Assembly: GCF_000230555.1 (NCBI RefSeq)
Contig: NC_016078.1
Span: 186,001-250,000 of the forward strand
Reading direction: 5' to 3'
DNA from: Pelagibacterium halotolerans B2
GTDB lineage: Bacteria > Pseudomonadota > Alphaproteobacteria > Rhizobiales > Devosiaceae
DNA: 64,000 nucleotides
Shown: one piece after another, positions 15,164-25,059 of the stretch
Layout: each line of letters starts with the position of its first letter
Position numbering within the stretch: the first letter of the stretch is position 1
Made by a program: the position numbers and the translations under genes
The notes under the pieces: generated by a model
What the model saw: only the letters and a program-made list of their open reading frames with translations
What the model was told of the DNA's origin: nothing
Database searches by the model: none

Positions 15164-16189
15164 ATGAAACTGAAATCCATACTGCTCGGGGCGGTTGCCA
15201 CCGTCGCGTTTGCAACTGGCGCCATGGCTCAGGAAGTGACGCTTCGCGTCCATCAGTTCCTGCCTGCCCAGGCCACCATTCCCGCCACTGCCATCACGCC
15301 ATGGGCCGAGGCGGTCCAGGACCAGTCCGACGGTCGCATCGCCGTGGAACTTTATCCGGCCATGCAGCTCGGCGGCGCGCCCGACAGCCTGTTTTCACAG
15401 GCTCAGGACGGTGTGGTTGACGTCATCTGGACGGTGCTTGGCTATACGCCGGGCCGCTTCCCGAAATCGGAAGTGTTCGAATTGCCCTTCCTGATGTCCA
15501 ACAGCGCCGAAGAAACCTCGGCGGCGTTTTACAACTACGTCATGGAAAATTCCGCCGACGAGTTCGAGAGCGTGCACGTGCTCGCGCTGCATACCCACGG
15601 CCCCGGCCTGTTCCACACCCAGGATCCTGTCAACGCCCTGGAAGACATTCAGGGCATGAAGATCCGCGGCGGCTCGCGCATCATCTCCAACATGCTCGCC
15701 CAGCTCGGTGCCGAGCCCGTGGGCATGCCCGTGCCCCAGACCACCGAAGCGCTCTCGCGCGGCGTGATCAACGGCACGACGGTTCCCTGGGAAGTCACCC
15801 CCTCGATCCGCGTTGCCGAACTGGTCACCAACCATACGGGCTTTTCGGGCGAGAACGGCCTTTATACCCAGACCTTCGGGTTCGTTATGAACCGGGGCAC
15901 CTATGAAGGCCTGCCTGACGACCTCAAGGCCGTGATCGACGCCAATTCCGGTCTCGAAACCTCGAAGATGTTCGGCCGTGCCATGGATGCCGGCGACGAT
16001 GTCGGCCTGCAGATCGCCGAAGACGCCGGCAACAACATCATAACGCTGGACGAAGCCGAAACCGCCCGCTGGAAAGAGGCCGCTCAGCCCACCATCGACC
16101 AGTGGTTCGCCGATATGGACGCCATCGGCATCGACGGTGAAGCGCTCTATGCTGCGGCTCAGGAAGCCATGGCTGCCGAACGCCAGTAA
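15164..16189 (+). CDS. dctP: TRAP transporter substrate-binding protein DctP (second system)
   Basis: A 341-residue periplasmic binding protein with a signal peptide ending in MAQ (residue 23). It includes the DctP motif MKIRGGSRIISNMLAQLGAEPVGMPVPQTTEALSRGVINGTTVPWEV (about 165-210) with the conserved ligand Arg. It belongs to a different DctP subgroup from the first system. The start at 15164 has GGGAGAAG before it. A strong terminator follows. The ligand is unknown; convergence with sugar-lactone genes hints at a sugar acid, but that is only inference. Confidence 0.9.
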   Translation: MKLKSILLGAVATVAFATGAMAQEVTLRVHQFLPAQATIPATAITPWAEAVQDQSDGRIAVELYPAMQLGGAPDSLFSQAQDGVVDVIWTVLGYTPGRFPKSEVFELPFLMSNSAEETSAAFYNYVMENSADEFESVHVLALHTHGPGLFHTQDPVNALEDIQGMKIRGGSRIISNMLAQLGAEPVGMPVPQTTEALSRGVINGTTVPWEVTPSIRVAELVTNHTGFSGENGLYTQTFGFVMNRGTYEGLPDDLKAVIDANSGLETSKMFGRAMDAGDDVGLQIAEDAGNNIITLDEAETARWKEAAQPTIDQWFADMDAIGIDGEALYAAAQEAMAAERQ

Positions 16190-16219
16190 AGGGCTTTTTG
16201 TCCCTACCCTGCGATATCG

Positions 16220-16244
16220 AGGGGCGCTTCGGCGCCCCTTTTTT
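16220..16244 (+). terminator. Rho-independent terminator after dctP
   Basis: AGGGGCGC (16220-16227), a TTCG tetraloop and GCGCCCCT (16232-16239) form a perfect eight-pair stem, followed by a run of T to 16244. It ends the second TRAP operon just before the convergent lactonase gene. Confidence 0.9.
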
Positions 16245-16252
16245 GTGGCGGA

Positions 16253-17116
16253 TCAGATGATGACTGCGGGCTCGGGTCGTCCCCGCCCGACGCCCTGGGC
16301 AAAAAAGACATTGCCCGAACCAGGATGGGCCGCCAGCGCCTCTGCATCGAGCCCTTCGCGGGCCGTGGTGCAGTAAAGGGTGGAAAAATCGGCCCCGCCG
16401 AAGGCCGGGCACGAGGTGTGCGGCGCGCTCACGGAAACAGCCTTGAGCAATTTTCCCGATGGGTCATGAACGGCGACCCGTCCGGCGCCCCATTGAGCCA
16501 GCCACATATTGCCCTCCGCATCGATCACGGCACCATCAGGGTTCAGCCCTTCGGGCTTAAGGTCGAGATGGATTTCAGGCTCACCCATCGGCAATCCGGT
16601 TTCCAGGTCCAGCGCGACGCGTTTGACGAAGCCCCGGTCCGTATCGGCGAAATACCCCAATGCCCGGTCGGGCGAAAAGCAGATGGCGTTGGGTATGGTG
16701 ATCGAGGAAAACAGCTTTTTGACCTCGCCGCGATAATACCGATAGATCGCGCCGGCGTCCTTTTCCGCCTTCTTGCTCATCGACGAAAACCAGAACCCGC
16801 CCCACGGGTCGGCGCGTCCGTCATTGGTTCGCAGGCCCTCGCCGAGATCGAGCGTGGCAATAATCTCGCGGGTCCGTGTTTCGATATCGAGCTTGAGCAG
16901 CGCCGTTTCGCTGGCAATCAGCAGGTTGTCCTTGTCGATCCATCCGGCCGCCGAAACCATGTCGTCGAACGTCCAGGCCCCGGTTTCGCCATCCTTGCGG
17001 GTAAGCAGCGTGCGCCCGATTATGTCGAACCAGAACAACTGCTCGCGCTCGGGATGCCAGAGCGGCCCCTCGCCGAGGAAACAGGGCCGGTCGTCGAAAA
17101 CGCGCGCGTCGGTCAT
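16253..17116 (-). CDS. SMP-30/gluconolactonase-family sugar lactonase
   Basis: A 287-residue six-bladed beta-propeller lactonase. Metal-site landmarks are E16 in FLGEGPLWH, the [14 protein letters not shown] segment, [11 protein letters not shown] and the [16 protein letters not shown] segment. It should open the lactone produced by sugar 1-dehydrogenase (D-galactono- or L-arabinono-lactone). Its ATG overlaps the dgoA stop by four bases, so it is the last gene of a dgoK-dgoA-lactonase operon that complements the dehydrogenase and dehydratase at 25-27.7 kb. Confidence 0.88.
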   Translation of the reverse strand: MTDARVFDDRPCFLGEGPLWHPEREQLFWFDIIGRTLLTRKDGETGAWTFDDMVSAAGWIDKDNLLIASETALLKLDIETRTREIIATLDLGEGLRTNDGRADPWGGFWFSSMSKKAEKDAGAIYRYYRGEVKKLFSSITIPNAICFSPDRALGYFADTDRGFVKRVALDLETGLPMGEPEIHLDLKPEGLNPDGAVIDAEGNMWLAQWGAGRVAVHDPSGKLLKAVSVSAPHTSCPAFGGADFSTLYCTTAREGLDAEALAAHPGSGNVFFAQGVGRGRPEPAVII

Positions 17117-17718
17117 GCGAACACCTCATCATAGGCCGCCACAAGTTTGCGGGCCTTCTCACTCACCTCTTTGGCAGTCGATCCCGGCGTATAGAGCGCC
17201 GTGCCGATGCCGAACCCGTCGGCCCCGGCGGCCCGCCACTGGGCAAAATTGTCCGCGCCTGCGCCCCCGACAGCATAGACCGGGGCAGAGGGTGGGAGCA
17301 CGGCCTTGAGCGCGGCAAGCCCCGCAGGTCCCATGATCGCGGCCGGGAAAATCTTGAGCCCGTCCGCGCCGGCCTTGAGCGCCGCGAAACATTCGCTGGC
17401 TGTAAAAACACCGGGAAAAGACTGAAGCCCCGCAGCTTTTGTGGCGCCGATCACCGCCGCGTCGCAATTGGGCGAAACGATCAGTTTCCCCCCCGCCTGC
17501 GCAACATCGGCGACATCCTTTTCGCTCAATACGGTTCCCGCGCCGATCAGCGCGTCAGCGCCAAATTCGCGCGCCATTGTCTCAATGGAAACAAGGGGCT
17601 GTGGCGAATTGAGGGGCACTTCGATGGCGGTGATCCCTGCCTCGATCAGCGCCTGGGTTATCCCCGGCGCGTCTTCGGGCGTAATGCCGCGCAGGATGGC
17701 GATCAGATTGCGGGTCAT
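17113..17718 (-). CDS. dgoA: 2-dehydro-3-deoxy-6-phosphogalactonate aldolase
   Basis: A 201-residue class I aldolase of the KDPG/KDPGal family. It has [10 protein letters not shown] at the start, the catalytic-site Glu33 in AIEVPLNSP and the Schiff-base Lys122 in GLKIFPA. It splits 2-keto-3-deoxy-6-phosphogalactonate into pyruvate and glyceraldehyde 3-phosphate. The NSP after EVPLN and linkage to dgoK favour the galactonate enzyme over KDPG aldolase. Start at 17718 overlaps the dgoK stop (ATGA). Confidence 0.92.
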   Translation of the reverse strand: MTRNLIAILRGITPEDAPGITQALIEAGITAIEVPLNSPQPLVSIETMAREFGADALIGAGTVLSEKDVADVAQAGGKLIVSPNCDAAVIGATKAAGLQSFPGVFTASECFAALKAGADGLKIFPAAIMGPAGLAALKAVLPPSAPVYAVGGAGADNFAQWRAAGADGFGIGTALYTPGSTAKEVSEKARKLVAAYDEVFA

Positions 17719-18617
17719 TGCGCATCCTCCAGCGCAGCACGAGCGGCGCATAGCCCGGCCAGCGTCATCTCTTCGGCATCGAAAAGCCGGGCAGAAACCC
17801 CGGCGATTGCCAACGCCTTCCGGTATAGCGTGCTCAATTGCGATGCGCCAATCAGCGCGACTTCCTTTCCGCGCCAGTAATCGATCGTTCCGGCAAGTTC
17901 CGACCCGATCAGCAGCCCCGAAAGGCGCGATCTGGAGGCTTGCGGCGATGTCCCCTCGAGCAGACTGCCGGCCCGGATCGAAAACAGTTTCGTTACGATT
18001 TCCGGATCGCCCAGTGCCTCGCTAACGCCCGAAGCGAACCCGTCATTGCTCCATTCACCAGTGCCAACACTATGGCGCAGAACGGATTTTTCGGCCAGAA
18101 GCGCAAAGATCTCCCCGGTCATCGCCGTGCGGAACCGGGCGATGCGGCCATCGGCAATTTCCACCCATTTGCTGTGCGTGCCCGGAAGGCAGAGGATGCC
18201 GGAGGTGCCGTGGGCCGCAACATATCCCGCGATCTGGGTCTCCTCGCCGCGCATCACGTCGGGCGGCGCCGACTGGCTGACACCGGGCAGGATGAAGACC
18301 GAGATGCGCCTGTCGGCAGCCGGGGCGCGGGTCGGCGCTGTGGCGATCGGCGGGGTAGGGGTTTTTGCGTATTCCGCCTCTATCCAGCCCTGCCGCGCCC
18401 CAACCATGCCGCAGCCGATGACTGGAGTAACGCGCTGAATATCCAGCCATTGTTCAACGATGTCGAGCAACGCCGGTTCGAACTCCGAGGGGGAAAGCTG
18501 GCCCATGCCCTTCGCGCTGTCGCCGCGCGCCAGAACGCTGTTGTCCGCGCCCATCGCCCAGGCGCGCATGTTCGATGTGCCCCAGTCGAGGGCGATCCAG
18601 TCGGCGGTTAGGGGCAT
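17715..18617 (-). CDS. dgoK: 2-dehydro-3-deoxygalactonokinase
   Basis: A kinase of about 300 residues in the DgoK family (PF05035). It opens with the phosphate-binding [16 protein letters not shown] motif and includes [16 protein letters not shown], the [13 protein letters not shown] segment and a C-terminal [16 protein letters not shown] helix. It phosphorylates 2-keto-3-deoxygalactonate before cleavage by DgoA. The ATG at 18617 fits the family N-terminus although the ribosome site is poor; a TTG at 18674 would add 19 residues. Confidence 0.92.
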   Translation of the reverse strand: MPLTADWIALDWGTSNMRAWAMGADNSVLARGDSAKGMGQLSPSEFEPALLDIVEQWLDIQRVTPVIGCGMVGARQGWIEAEYAKTPTPPIATAPTRAPAADRRISVFILPGVSQSAPPDVMRGEETQIAGYVAAHGTSGILCLPGTHSKWVEIADGRIARFRTAMTGEIFALLAEKSVLRHSVGTGEWSNDGFASGVSEALGDPEIVTKLFSIRAGSLLEGTSPQASRSRLSGLLIGSELAGTIDYWRGKEVALIGASQLSTLYRKALAIAGVSARLFDAEEMTLAGLCAARAALEDAQ

Positions 18618-18823
18618 GTCACGTGCGGCGTTTGCCGGAGGGCCGATTGCGTCATGGATTGATTCTTTCCTCAAACTGGCGGCACAGTGCGTCCGTCGCC
18701 GTCCGCGATTCCGCGTTGGCCACCATTTATCTTATTATATTTTTATTTTGACAATCCATCGCCGCCTTTGTCATGTTCGGCTTGCGCCGCGAAAAGCCGG
18801 CGCACCAGTAGAGGTGGACCGGC

Positions 18824-19603
18824 ATGGCGGGAACTATAGACGATAGCGAGGGAGCGGGGGTTAGTGCCGGAGCGGCAACCGGACCCGCGCGCCGCAAGCC
18901 GCACAATTTCCACGCCCATGTCATGTACACCCTGGGGACCGCCATCGTCGGCGGATTCTACAAGGAAGGCCAGATTCTGCCCGGCGACAGCGACCTGATC
19001 GACCAGTTCGGCGTGTCGCGCACCGTGCTGCGCGAGGCGCTCAAGACGCTCTCGGCCAAGGGGCTCGTCGAGGCGCGGGCCCGGGTCGGCACGCGGGTCC
19101 TTCCACGGGCTCGCTGGAACATGTTCGATTCCGACGTCCTTCTCTGGCATCTGGAATCCGGAATATCGTTTGACTTCATAGCCTCGCTCGCCGAGATCCG
19201 CATGGCGGTCGAACCCGATGCCGCAGCGCTGGCTGCCGAACGACGCACCGACGCGCAGGCCGACGAGCTGATGGGCTGGCTCAGGGGCATGGCGACGCAA
19301 GGCCAGTCCGCCGAGGATTTCGCCCGCAATGACGTGGAGTTCCATCGCGTGGTGGCCCAGGCGTCGGGCAACCCGTTCATGGTTTCGCTCTCCAATGTGG
19401 TCGAGATCGCTCTGATGGCGTCCTTTACCATTTCCTCGCCGGTCGAGGGCGGGACGGCCTTTGACAAGGCGGTGCGCCTGCACCGCAATATCGCCGAGGC
19501 CATTGTGGCCAGGGATCCGGAAATGGCTCGCGTCGCCATGCGCCAGGCCATCCAGTCCGGTGTCGATCGCGCCACGACCACCTTGGGTGCGCCCAAAGGC
19601 TAG
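18824..19603 (+). CDS. GntR/FadR-family regulator, DgoR-like
   Basis: A 259-residue regulator with an N-terminal GntR winged helix (about 30-95, ILPGDSDLIDQFGVSRTVLREALKTLSAKGLVEARARVGTRVLP region) and a C-terminal FCD domain (about 110-245). It is divergent from dgoK-dgoA-lactonase and upstream of chvE. DgoR-type repressors release DNA on binding galactonate, so it probably controls both flanking units. The 18675-18823 spacer is AT-rich near 18727-18755, as expected for divergent promoters. Confidence 0.87.
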   Translation: MAGTIDDSEGAGVSAGAATGPARRKPHNFHAHVMYTLGTAIVGGFYKEGQILPGDSDLIDQFGVSRTVLREALKTLSAKGLVEARARVGTRVLPRARWNMFDSDVLLWHLESGISFDFIASLAEIRMAVEPDAAALAAERRTDAQADELMGWLRGMATQGQSAEDFARNDVEFHRVVAQASGNPFMVSLSNVVEIALMASFTISSPVEGGTAFDKAVRLHRNIAEAIVARDPEMARVAMRQAIQSGVDRATTTLGAPKG

Positions 19604-19604
19604 A

Positions 19605-19648
19605 GCGCGTCCAGCAAAAGTGAAAACGGTTTTGCGGTTCGGACGCGC
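19605..19648. repeat. Palindromic intergenic element, family A (copy 2)
   Basis: GCGCGTCC (19605-19612) pairs with GGACGCGC (19641-19648) around an inner GCAAAA/TTTTGC pairing. It matches the first hairpin at 5290-5331, with the T-A pair there changed to C-G on both arms, so pairing is preserved. It begins directly after the regulator stop codon. Confidence 0.75.
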
Positions 19649-19917
19649 GGGAAAACTAAGCTGCGAAATCCCTTCCGATTGGCGTTTTCCACGCCCACTG
19701 GACACACCCCTCCAGCGCTCTGACGCCCAATGGACCCTCGGTGCACTCGCGCGCGACGCGAAGCGGACCGCTGTTGAAAAGCGCGCGACAGGGCCAAACA
19801 CCCGCTTTACAAATAATCATACTATATGCAAATGTGGGGCGATTGTTGCGCTTAGAGCGCGGCATGGGAGGTCGCTGCGGCGAAAGGCGCCGGGCGGAAC
19901 TGACAGGGAGAAACCTC
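19649..19917 (+). other. Leader region of the chvE operon
   Basis: No supported gene lies here. The stretch has an AT-rich core at about 19804-19830 and ends in the ribosome site CAGGGAGAAA before chvE. It presumably holds the chvE promoter. ChvE systems in relatives are often controlled by a LysR protein (GbpR), but no such gene is adjacent. Confidence 0.4.
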
Positions 19918-20985
19918 ATGAAATCGATTTTGGCAGGGCTGGGCGCCCTGGTGATGACTTCTGCGCTTTCGGCGATGCCCGCCATCGCGCAGGACGCCGG
20001 CTCGGTGGGCATTTCCATGCCGACCCAATCTTCGGCTCGTTGGATCTCGGATGGCAATTCCATGGTGGAACTGTTCGAGGCCGCCGGCTACCAGACCGAC
20101 CTGCAATATGCTGAGGACGATATTCCAAACCAGCTCGCCCAGATCGAAAACATGATCGTGCGCGGCGTCGACGTTCTGGTCATCGCATCGATCGACGGCA
20201 CGACGCTGACCACGGCGCTTGAAAACGCCGCTGCCGCGGGCATCCATGTCATCGCCTATGACCGGCTGATCCGCGGTTCGGAAAATGTCGATTATTACGC
20301 CACCTTCGACAACTTCAAGGTTGGCGTGCAGCAGGCCCAGTCGCTGGTCGACGGGCTCGAAGCCTCGGGTGGCGAAGCGCCCTACAACATCGAATTGTTC
20401 GGCGGTTCGCCCGACGACAACAATGCCTATTTCTTCTATGACGGCGCCATGAGCGTTCTCCAGCCGCTTATCGATGACGGCACGCTTGTCGTCAAATCCG
20501 GCCAGATGGGCATGGATACGGTTGGCACCCTGCGCTGGGACGGCTCGGTCGCTCAGGCTCGCATGGATAATCTTCTCTCGGCCCACTACACCGACGATCA
20601 GGTCGATGCCGTGCTCTCGCCCTATGACGGGCTTTCCATCGGCATCATCTCCTCGCTGCGCGGCGTCGGCTACGGTTCAGGCGACATGCCCATGCCCATC
20701 ATTTCCGGCCAGGATGCTGAAATCCCCTCGGTCAAGGCGATCATGGCGGGCGATCAGTATTCGACGATCTTCAAGGACACCCGCGAATTGGCCCGTGTGA
20801 CCGTCGGCATGGTCGAAGCCTTGATCAACGGCGCCGAGCCCGAGATCAACGACACCGAGACCTATGAAAACGGCGTCAAGGTCGTCCCCTCCTACCTGCT
20901 TGAGCCGGTGCTGGTGACAGCGGACAATCTCGAAGAGGTTCTGGTGGGTTCGGGCTATTATACCGAGGACCAGATCGCCAACTGA
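19918..20985 (+). CDS. chvE: Multiple-sugar ABC transporter binding protein ChvE
   Basis: A 355-residue periplasmic sugar-binding protein of the ChvE/XylF type, with a signal peptide ending near AIAQ (about 25). Landmarks are [63 protein letters not shown] and the C-terminal [28 protein letters not shown] region. ChvE binds galactose, arabinose, glucose and related aldoses and passes them to GguAB. In plant-associated relatives it also signals to VirA. Start at 19918 follows GGGAGAAA. Confidence 0.93.
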   Translation: MKSILAGLGALVMTSALSAMPAIAQDAGSVGISMPTQSSARWISDGNSMVELFEAAGYQTDLQYAEDDIPNQLAQIENMIVRGVDVLVIASIDGTTLTTALENAAAAGIHVIAYDRLIRGSENVDYYATFDNFKVGVQQAQSLVDGLEASGGEAPYNIELFGGSPDDNNAYFFYDGAMSVLQPLIDDGTLVVKSGQMGMDTVGTLRWDGSVAQARMDNLLSAHYTDDQVDAVLSPYDGLSIGIISSLRGVGYGSGDMPMPIISGQDAEIPSVKAIMAGDQYSTIFKDTRELARVTVGMVEALINGAEPEINDTETYENGVKVVPSYLLEPVLVTADNLEEVLVGSGYYTEDQIAN

Positions 20986-21010
20986 TCGAACCAATCCTCC
21001 TCCAGAGGCC

Positions 21011-21042
21011 GTGCGGTGGGGCAGCATAACGCCCCGCCGCAC
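21011..21042 (+). other. Intercistronic hairpin after chvE
   Basis: GTGCGGTGGGGC (21011-21022) pairs with GCCCCGCCGCAC (21031-21042) with one G-T wobble. It lies between the binding-protein gene and the ATPase gene, like the hairpins after dctP (2455) and ehuB (40185), and probably keeps binding-protein expression high. Confidence 0.55.
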
Positions 21043-21070
21043 ACACTCAACAAAAGAGAGCGGGAACGCC

Positions 21071-22603
21071 ATGACGTCCATTCTCGAAATGCGCGGCATC
21101 ACCAAGAGCTTTCCGGGCGTCAATGCGCTCGAAAACGTCAATCTCGTTGTCGAACAGAGCGAAATCCACGCCCTGGTCGGCGAAAACGGGGCGGGCAAAT
21201 CCACCCTCATGAAGGTGCTCTCGGGCGTCTATCCGTCCGGCGACTACGAAGGCCAGATCTTTTTCGAGGGCCAGGAACGCCATTTCCATTCCATTTCGGA
21301 AAGCGAGAAATGCGGCATCGTCATCATCCATCAGGAGCTGGCGCTGGTCCCGCTGCTCTCGATTGCCGAAAACATCTTTCTGGGCAATGAGCGCGCCAGC
21401 AATGGCGTGATCGACTGGACCGAAACCTATCGCCGCACCGAAGATCTCCTCAAGCGCGTGTCCTTAAAGGAATCCCCGCGCACCAGGATCACCCATCTGG
21501 GGCTGGGCAAGCAGCAGCTTGTCGAGATTGCCAAGGCGCTGTCAAAACAGGTCAAGCTCCTCATCCTCGACGAGCCCACGTCCTCGCTCAACGAGACCGA
21601 CAGCCAGGCGCTCCTGAACCTTCTGGTCGAACTCAAGGAGAGGGGGATTTCCTCGATCCTGATTTCCCACAAGCTCAACGAGATTTCCCAGGTCGCCGAC
21701 CGTATCACGGTGCTCCGCGACGGGCACACAGTTTCCACCCTCGATTGCCACACAGCCGAGATTTCCGAGGCCGATATCGTGCGCGACATGGTGGGGCGGT
21801 CCTTGACCGACCGCTTCCCGGCCCGCGAACCAAAGATCGGCGGCGTGCTGTTCGAGGTCAAGAACTGGACCGCGCATCACCCCATCCATTCCGAGCGCAA
21901 GGTGGTCGACGATGTGAGCTTTTCGGTGCGCGCCGGCGAGGTCGTGGGCATCGCCGGGCTGATGGGTGCGGGCCGGACCGAGCTGGCCATGAGCCTGTTC
22001 GGAAAATCCTATGGCGAGAAAATTTCCGGCGAGGTGCTTTTGCGCGGGCAGTCCGTCGATACCTCCTCGGTGCCCAAAGCCATTGCCAACGGCATCTGCT
22101 ACGCCACCGAGGACCGAAAGACCTACGGCCTCGTCCTCGACCAGCCCATCCGCGACAACGTCCCCCTCGCCAATCTCGACGGCATCGCCAATGGCATGGT
22201 TGTGGACAATCACAAGGAGCGCGAGGTCGCCGAGCGCTACCGCAGGCTCATGGCCATCAAGAGCTCGGGCATCGGCCAGAAAACGGTCAATCTCTCGGGT
22301 GGCAACCAGCAAAAGGTCGTCCTGTCCAAATGGCTCTATGCCGGACCGGACGTTCTGATCCTCGACGAACCCACCCGCGGCATCGATGTGGGCGCCAAAT
22401 ACGAAATCTATTCGATCATCAACGACCTGGCCGCCCAGGGCAAAGCCATCGTCCTCATCTCTTCGGAAATGCCCGAACTGCTGGGCACCTGCGACCGCAT
22501 CTACGTCATGAACGCCGGGCGCTTCGTGGGCGAACTGCCCATCGCCGAAGCCAGCCAGGAAAAGATCATGTCGATGATCCTGAAAACGGGGAGGGCGGCG
22601 TGA
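21071..22603 (+). CDS. gguA: Sugar ABC transporter ATP-binding protein GguA
   Basis: A 510-residue protein with two fused ABC domains, as in sugar importers of the CUT2 class. The first has the Walker A GENGAGKS (37-44), the signature [15 protein letters not shown] and the Walker [12 protein letters not shown]. The second has the degenerate [10 protein letters not shown] loop, the LSGGNQQKV signature and [14 protein letters not shown]. It powers ChvE-dependent sugar uptake with GguB. GAACGCC precedes the ATG at 21071. Confidence 0.94.
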   Translation: MTSILEMRGITKSFPGVNALENVNLVVEQSEIHALVGENGAGKSTLMKVLSGVYPSGDYEGQIFFEGQERHFHSISESEKCGIVIIHQELALVPLLSIAENIFLGNERASNGVIDWTETYRRTEDLLKRVSLKESPRTRITHLGLGKQQLVEIAKALSKQVKLLILDEPTSSLNETDSQALLNLLVELKERGISSILISHKLNEISQVADRITVLRDGHTVSTLDCHTAEISEADIVRDMVGRSLTDRFPAREPKIGGVLFEVKNWTAHHPIHSERKVVDDVSFSVRAGEVVGIAGLMGAGRTELAMSLFGKSYGEKISGEVLLRGQSVDTSSVPKAIANGICYATEDRKTYGLVLDQPIRDNVPLANLDGIANGMVVDNHKEREVAERYRRLMAIKSSGIGQKTVNLSGGNQQKVVLSKWLYAGPDVLILDEPTRGIDVGAKYEIYSIINDLAAQGKAIVLISSEMPELLGTCDRIYVMNAGRFVGELPIAEASQEKIMSMILKTGRAA

Positions 22604-22635
22604 TGGGAGCAGCAACCGGTCAGTATGACGCGAGC

Positions 22636-22771
22636 TCCTTTAGCCGGATTCCGGGAACACGTCCCGGAATGACAGCGATGGATTTTGTCCCCTGCCGTGC
22701 CACCTCTCAAGCCTGTCATCCCGGGATTTATTCCCGGGGTCCAGCTAAAGGCCTCTCCGCAAACCGACACA
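22636..22771. repeat. Palindromic intergenic element, family C
   Basis: The gguA-gguB spacer holds inverted segments of the type CCGGGAACA...TCCCGGAATGAC and GTCATCCCGGG...CCCGGGGTCCAG. Related CCGGG/GTCA-bordered copies occur at 27752-27846, 29972-30072, 55305-55435 and 58015-58108. It is unusual for such a repeat to lie inside a transporter operon. Confidence 0.6.
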
Positions 22772-22787
22772 CCAACGGAACACCACA

Positions 22788-23990
22788 ATGACCGACCTCA
22801 CCCAATCCTCGTCCGCAACCGGCGGCCAGTCGGTTTTTGTGACCTATCTCAAGACCCATCTGCGCGAATACGGCATCCTGTTCGCCCTGATCGCCATCGT
22901 GGTGTTCTTCCAGATCGCCACCGACGGCATCCTGCTGCGCCCGGCAAACGTCACCAATCTGGTGCTCCAGAACTCCTATATCGTCATCATGGCGGTGGGC
23001 ATGCTGCTGGTCATCGTGTGCGGCCATATCGACCTCTCGGTCGGCTCGGTCATGGGGTTCGTCGGCGCGCTGGCAGCGGTGCTGATGGTGCAGTTCGATA
23101 TCCATTTCGTGCCCGCGGCGCTGATCTGCCTTCTGATCGGCGCGGCCATCGGGGCCATCCAGGGATACTGGATCGCCTATTGGAAAATCCCCAGCTTCAT
23201 CGTGACCCTCGCCGGCATGCTGGTGTTCAAGGGGCTGATGATGGTGCTCCTGAAGGGCCAGTCCATCGGACCCTTCCCCAATGAATTCAGGCTGATCGCG
23301 TCGGGCTTCATCCCGGACCTGTTTTCGGTCGAAGGCATGCACATGCTCTCGATGGTCCTGGGCGTGGCCGCCGCGGCCATCCTCGTTCTGCTCTCGGTGC
23401 GCGCCCGCGCCAAAGAAGCAAAACACGGCACGCCCGACGAGCCCTTTGCGTTCTTCACCGGCCGCAACATTCTTGTCGCCGGAGCGGTGGTCTATCTCGT
23501 CTATCTTCTGGCCACTTCGCGGGGCCTGCCCAACGTTTTCATCATCATGGCGGTGCTGATCGCCGGTTACAGTTTCGTGGCCAAGCAAACCACCATCGGC
23601 CGGCGCATCTATGCGGTGGGCGGCAACCAGAAGGCGGCGAAACTTTCGGGCATTAATTCCGAACGCCTCACCTTCCTCGTGTTCGCCAATATGGGCATGC
23701 TGGCCGCGCTGGCTGGCCTCGTCTTCGCGGCCCGGCTCAACATGGCCACGCCCAAGGCCGGCGAAACCTTCGAGCTCGACGTCATCGCCGCCGTCTTCAT
23801 CGGCGGCGCCTCGATGGCCGGCGGTGTCGGCACCATTGTCGGTGCGGTGATTGGCGCGTTCATCATGGGGGTGATGAACAACGGCATGTCGATCATGGGC
23901 ATCGGTATCGACTGGCAGCAGATGATCAAGGGCCTGGTCCTGCTCGCTGCCGTGATCTTCGACGTTTACAACAAGAACAAGGCCGCCTGA
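22788..23990 (+). CDS. gguB: Sugar ABC transporter permease GguB
   Basis: A 400-residue membrane protein with about ten hydrophobic segments and CUT2 permease landmarks: NSYIVIMAVGMLLVIVCGHIDLSVGSVMGF (about 65-95), SFIVTLAGMLVFKGL and the C-terminal FELDVIAAVFIGGASMAGGVGTIVGAVIGA. It forms the channel of the ChvE-GguAB importer. It is separated from gguA by a repeat-bearing spacer of 184 bases, so expression may partly depend on read-through. Confidence 0.93.
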   Translation: MTDLTQSSSATGGQSVFVTYLKTHLREYGILFALIAIVVFFQIATDGILLRPANVTNLVLQNSYIVIMAVGMLLVIVCGHIDLSVGSVMGFVGALAAVLMVQFDIHFVPAALICLLIGAAIGAIQGYWIAYWKIPSFIVTLAGMLVFKGLMMVLLKGQSIGPFPNEFRLIASGFIPDLFSVEGMHMLSMVLGVAAAAILVLLSVRARAKEAKHGTPDEPFAFFTGRNILVAGAVVYLVYLLATSRGLPNVFIIMAVLIAGYSFVAKQTTIGRRIYAVGGNQKAAKLSGINSERLTFLVFANMGMLAALAGLVFAARLNMATPKAGETFELDVIAAVFIGGASMAGGVGTIVGAVIGAFIMGVMNNGMSIMGIGIDWQQMIKGLVLLAAVIFDVYNKNKAA

Positions 23991-24047
23991 CCTTCCCGGC
24001 GCGCCCCAACGCGCGCCGGTCTATCCCCCTTTCCGGAGTTAATTGAA

Positions 24048-25046
24048 GTGCTGCTCTCCCAGATTCTCGATACCAGCGGTTCCCAGCGCGTCGTGGCGCG
24101 CGAGGGTGACGATGCCAGGATCGTCAATGGCGCCGATTCCATTCTCGGTATTGCGAGGCGCGCCATCGCCAAGGACATGGCTCTGGCCGCGCTGATCGCC
24201 GAACATGGCTTGGGCGACAGCATCGATCTGGAGGCCGCCTATGCCGAGGGCCGGGTTCTCGCTCCGATCACTCCAGATGATCCCACCCGGCTGCACCTGA
24301 CCGGCACCGGGCTGACCCATCTGGGTTCGGCAGCAACGCGCAACGCCATGCACCACAAGGCTGGCGCCGATGAAACCATCACCGATTCCATGAAGATGTT
24401 CCGCATGGGTGTCGAGGGCGGCAAGCCGGTTGGCGGCAAGACCGGCGTGCAGCCCGAATGGTTCTACAAGGGCAATGGCCACGCGCTGGTGGGGCCGGGC
24501 AAGCCCATCATCTCGCCGGGCTTTGCGCTCGATGCGGGCGAGGAGCCCGAAATCGCCGGCATCTATATCGTCTCCTATGAAGGCGTGCCGCACCGGATCG
24601 GCTTTGCGCTGGCCAATGAATTTTCCGACCACGTGACCGAGCGGCAGAACTACCTCTATCTCGCGCATTCGAAACTGCGCCCCGCCTCCATTGGCCCGGA
24701 GATCCTGGTTGGCGAATTGCCCGCCCATATCGAGGGCACCTCGCGCGTCATCCGCGATGGCGCTGTGCTGTGGGAAAAGCCGTTTGTATCCGGCGAGGAC
24801 AATATGAGCCACACCTTGGCCAATCTCGAACACCACCACTTCAAATATGAAATCTTCCGCAAGCCCGGCGATGTGCATGTCCATATGTTCGGCACGGCGA
24901 CACTGAGCTTTGCCGACGACATCCGCACTCAGGAAGGCGACATCTTCGAAATCGAAGCCGCCCCCTTCGGCCTGCCGCTCAAAAACCCGCTCGCCATCGA
25001 CAAGACACGCCCCGCCGACGCGCCGGTCGCGGTCCGGACGTTGTAG
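24048..25046 (+). CDS. gguC: GguC / AraD1-like protein (FAH superfamily)
   Basis: A 332-residue protein of the GguC (AraD1) group, related to fumarylacetoacetate hydrolases. It has GKPVGGKTGVQPEWFYKGNGHALVGPG, DAGEEPEIAGIYIVS and SKLRPASIGPEILVGELP, in which the acidic metal ligands of the FAH fold are expected. GguC lies with chvE-gguAB in Agrobacterium and relatives and has been proposed to act on 2-keto-3-deoxy sugar acids; the reaction is not firmly established. Start is GTG at 24048 behind CGGAGT. It is followed after 13 bases by the dehydratase. Confidence 0.85.
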   Translation: MLLSQILDTSGSQRVVAREGDDARIVNGADSILGIARRAIAKDMALAALIAEHGLGDSIDLEAAYAEGRVLAPITPDDPTRLHLTGTGLTHLGSAATRNAMHHKAGADETITDSMKMFRMGVEGGKPVGGKTGVQPEWFYKGNGHALVGPGKPIISPGFALDAGEEPEIAGIYIVSYEGVPHRIGFALANEFSDHVTERQNYLYLAHSKLRPASIGPEILVGELPAHIEGTSRVIRDGAVLWEKPFVSGEDNMSHTLANLEHHHFKYEIFRKPGDVHVHMFGTATLSFADDIRTQEGDIFEIEAAPFGLPLKNPLAIDKTRPADAPVAVRTL

Positions 25047-25059
25047 AGAGGGCAGGGCA

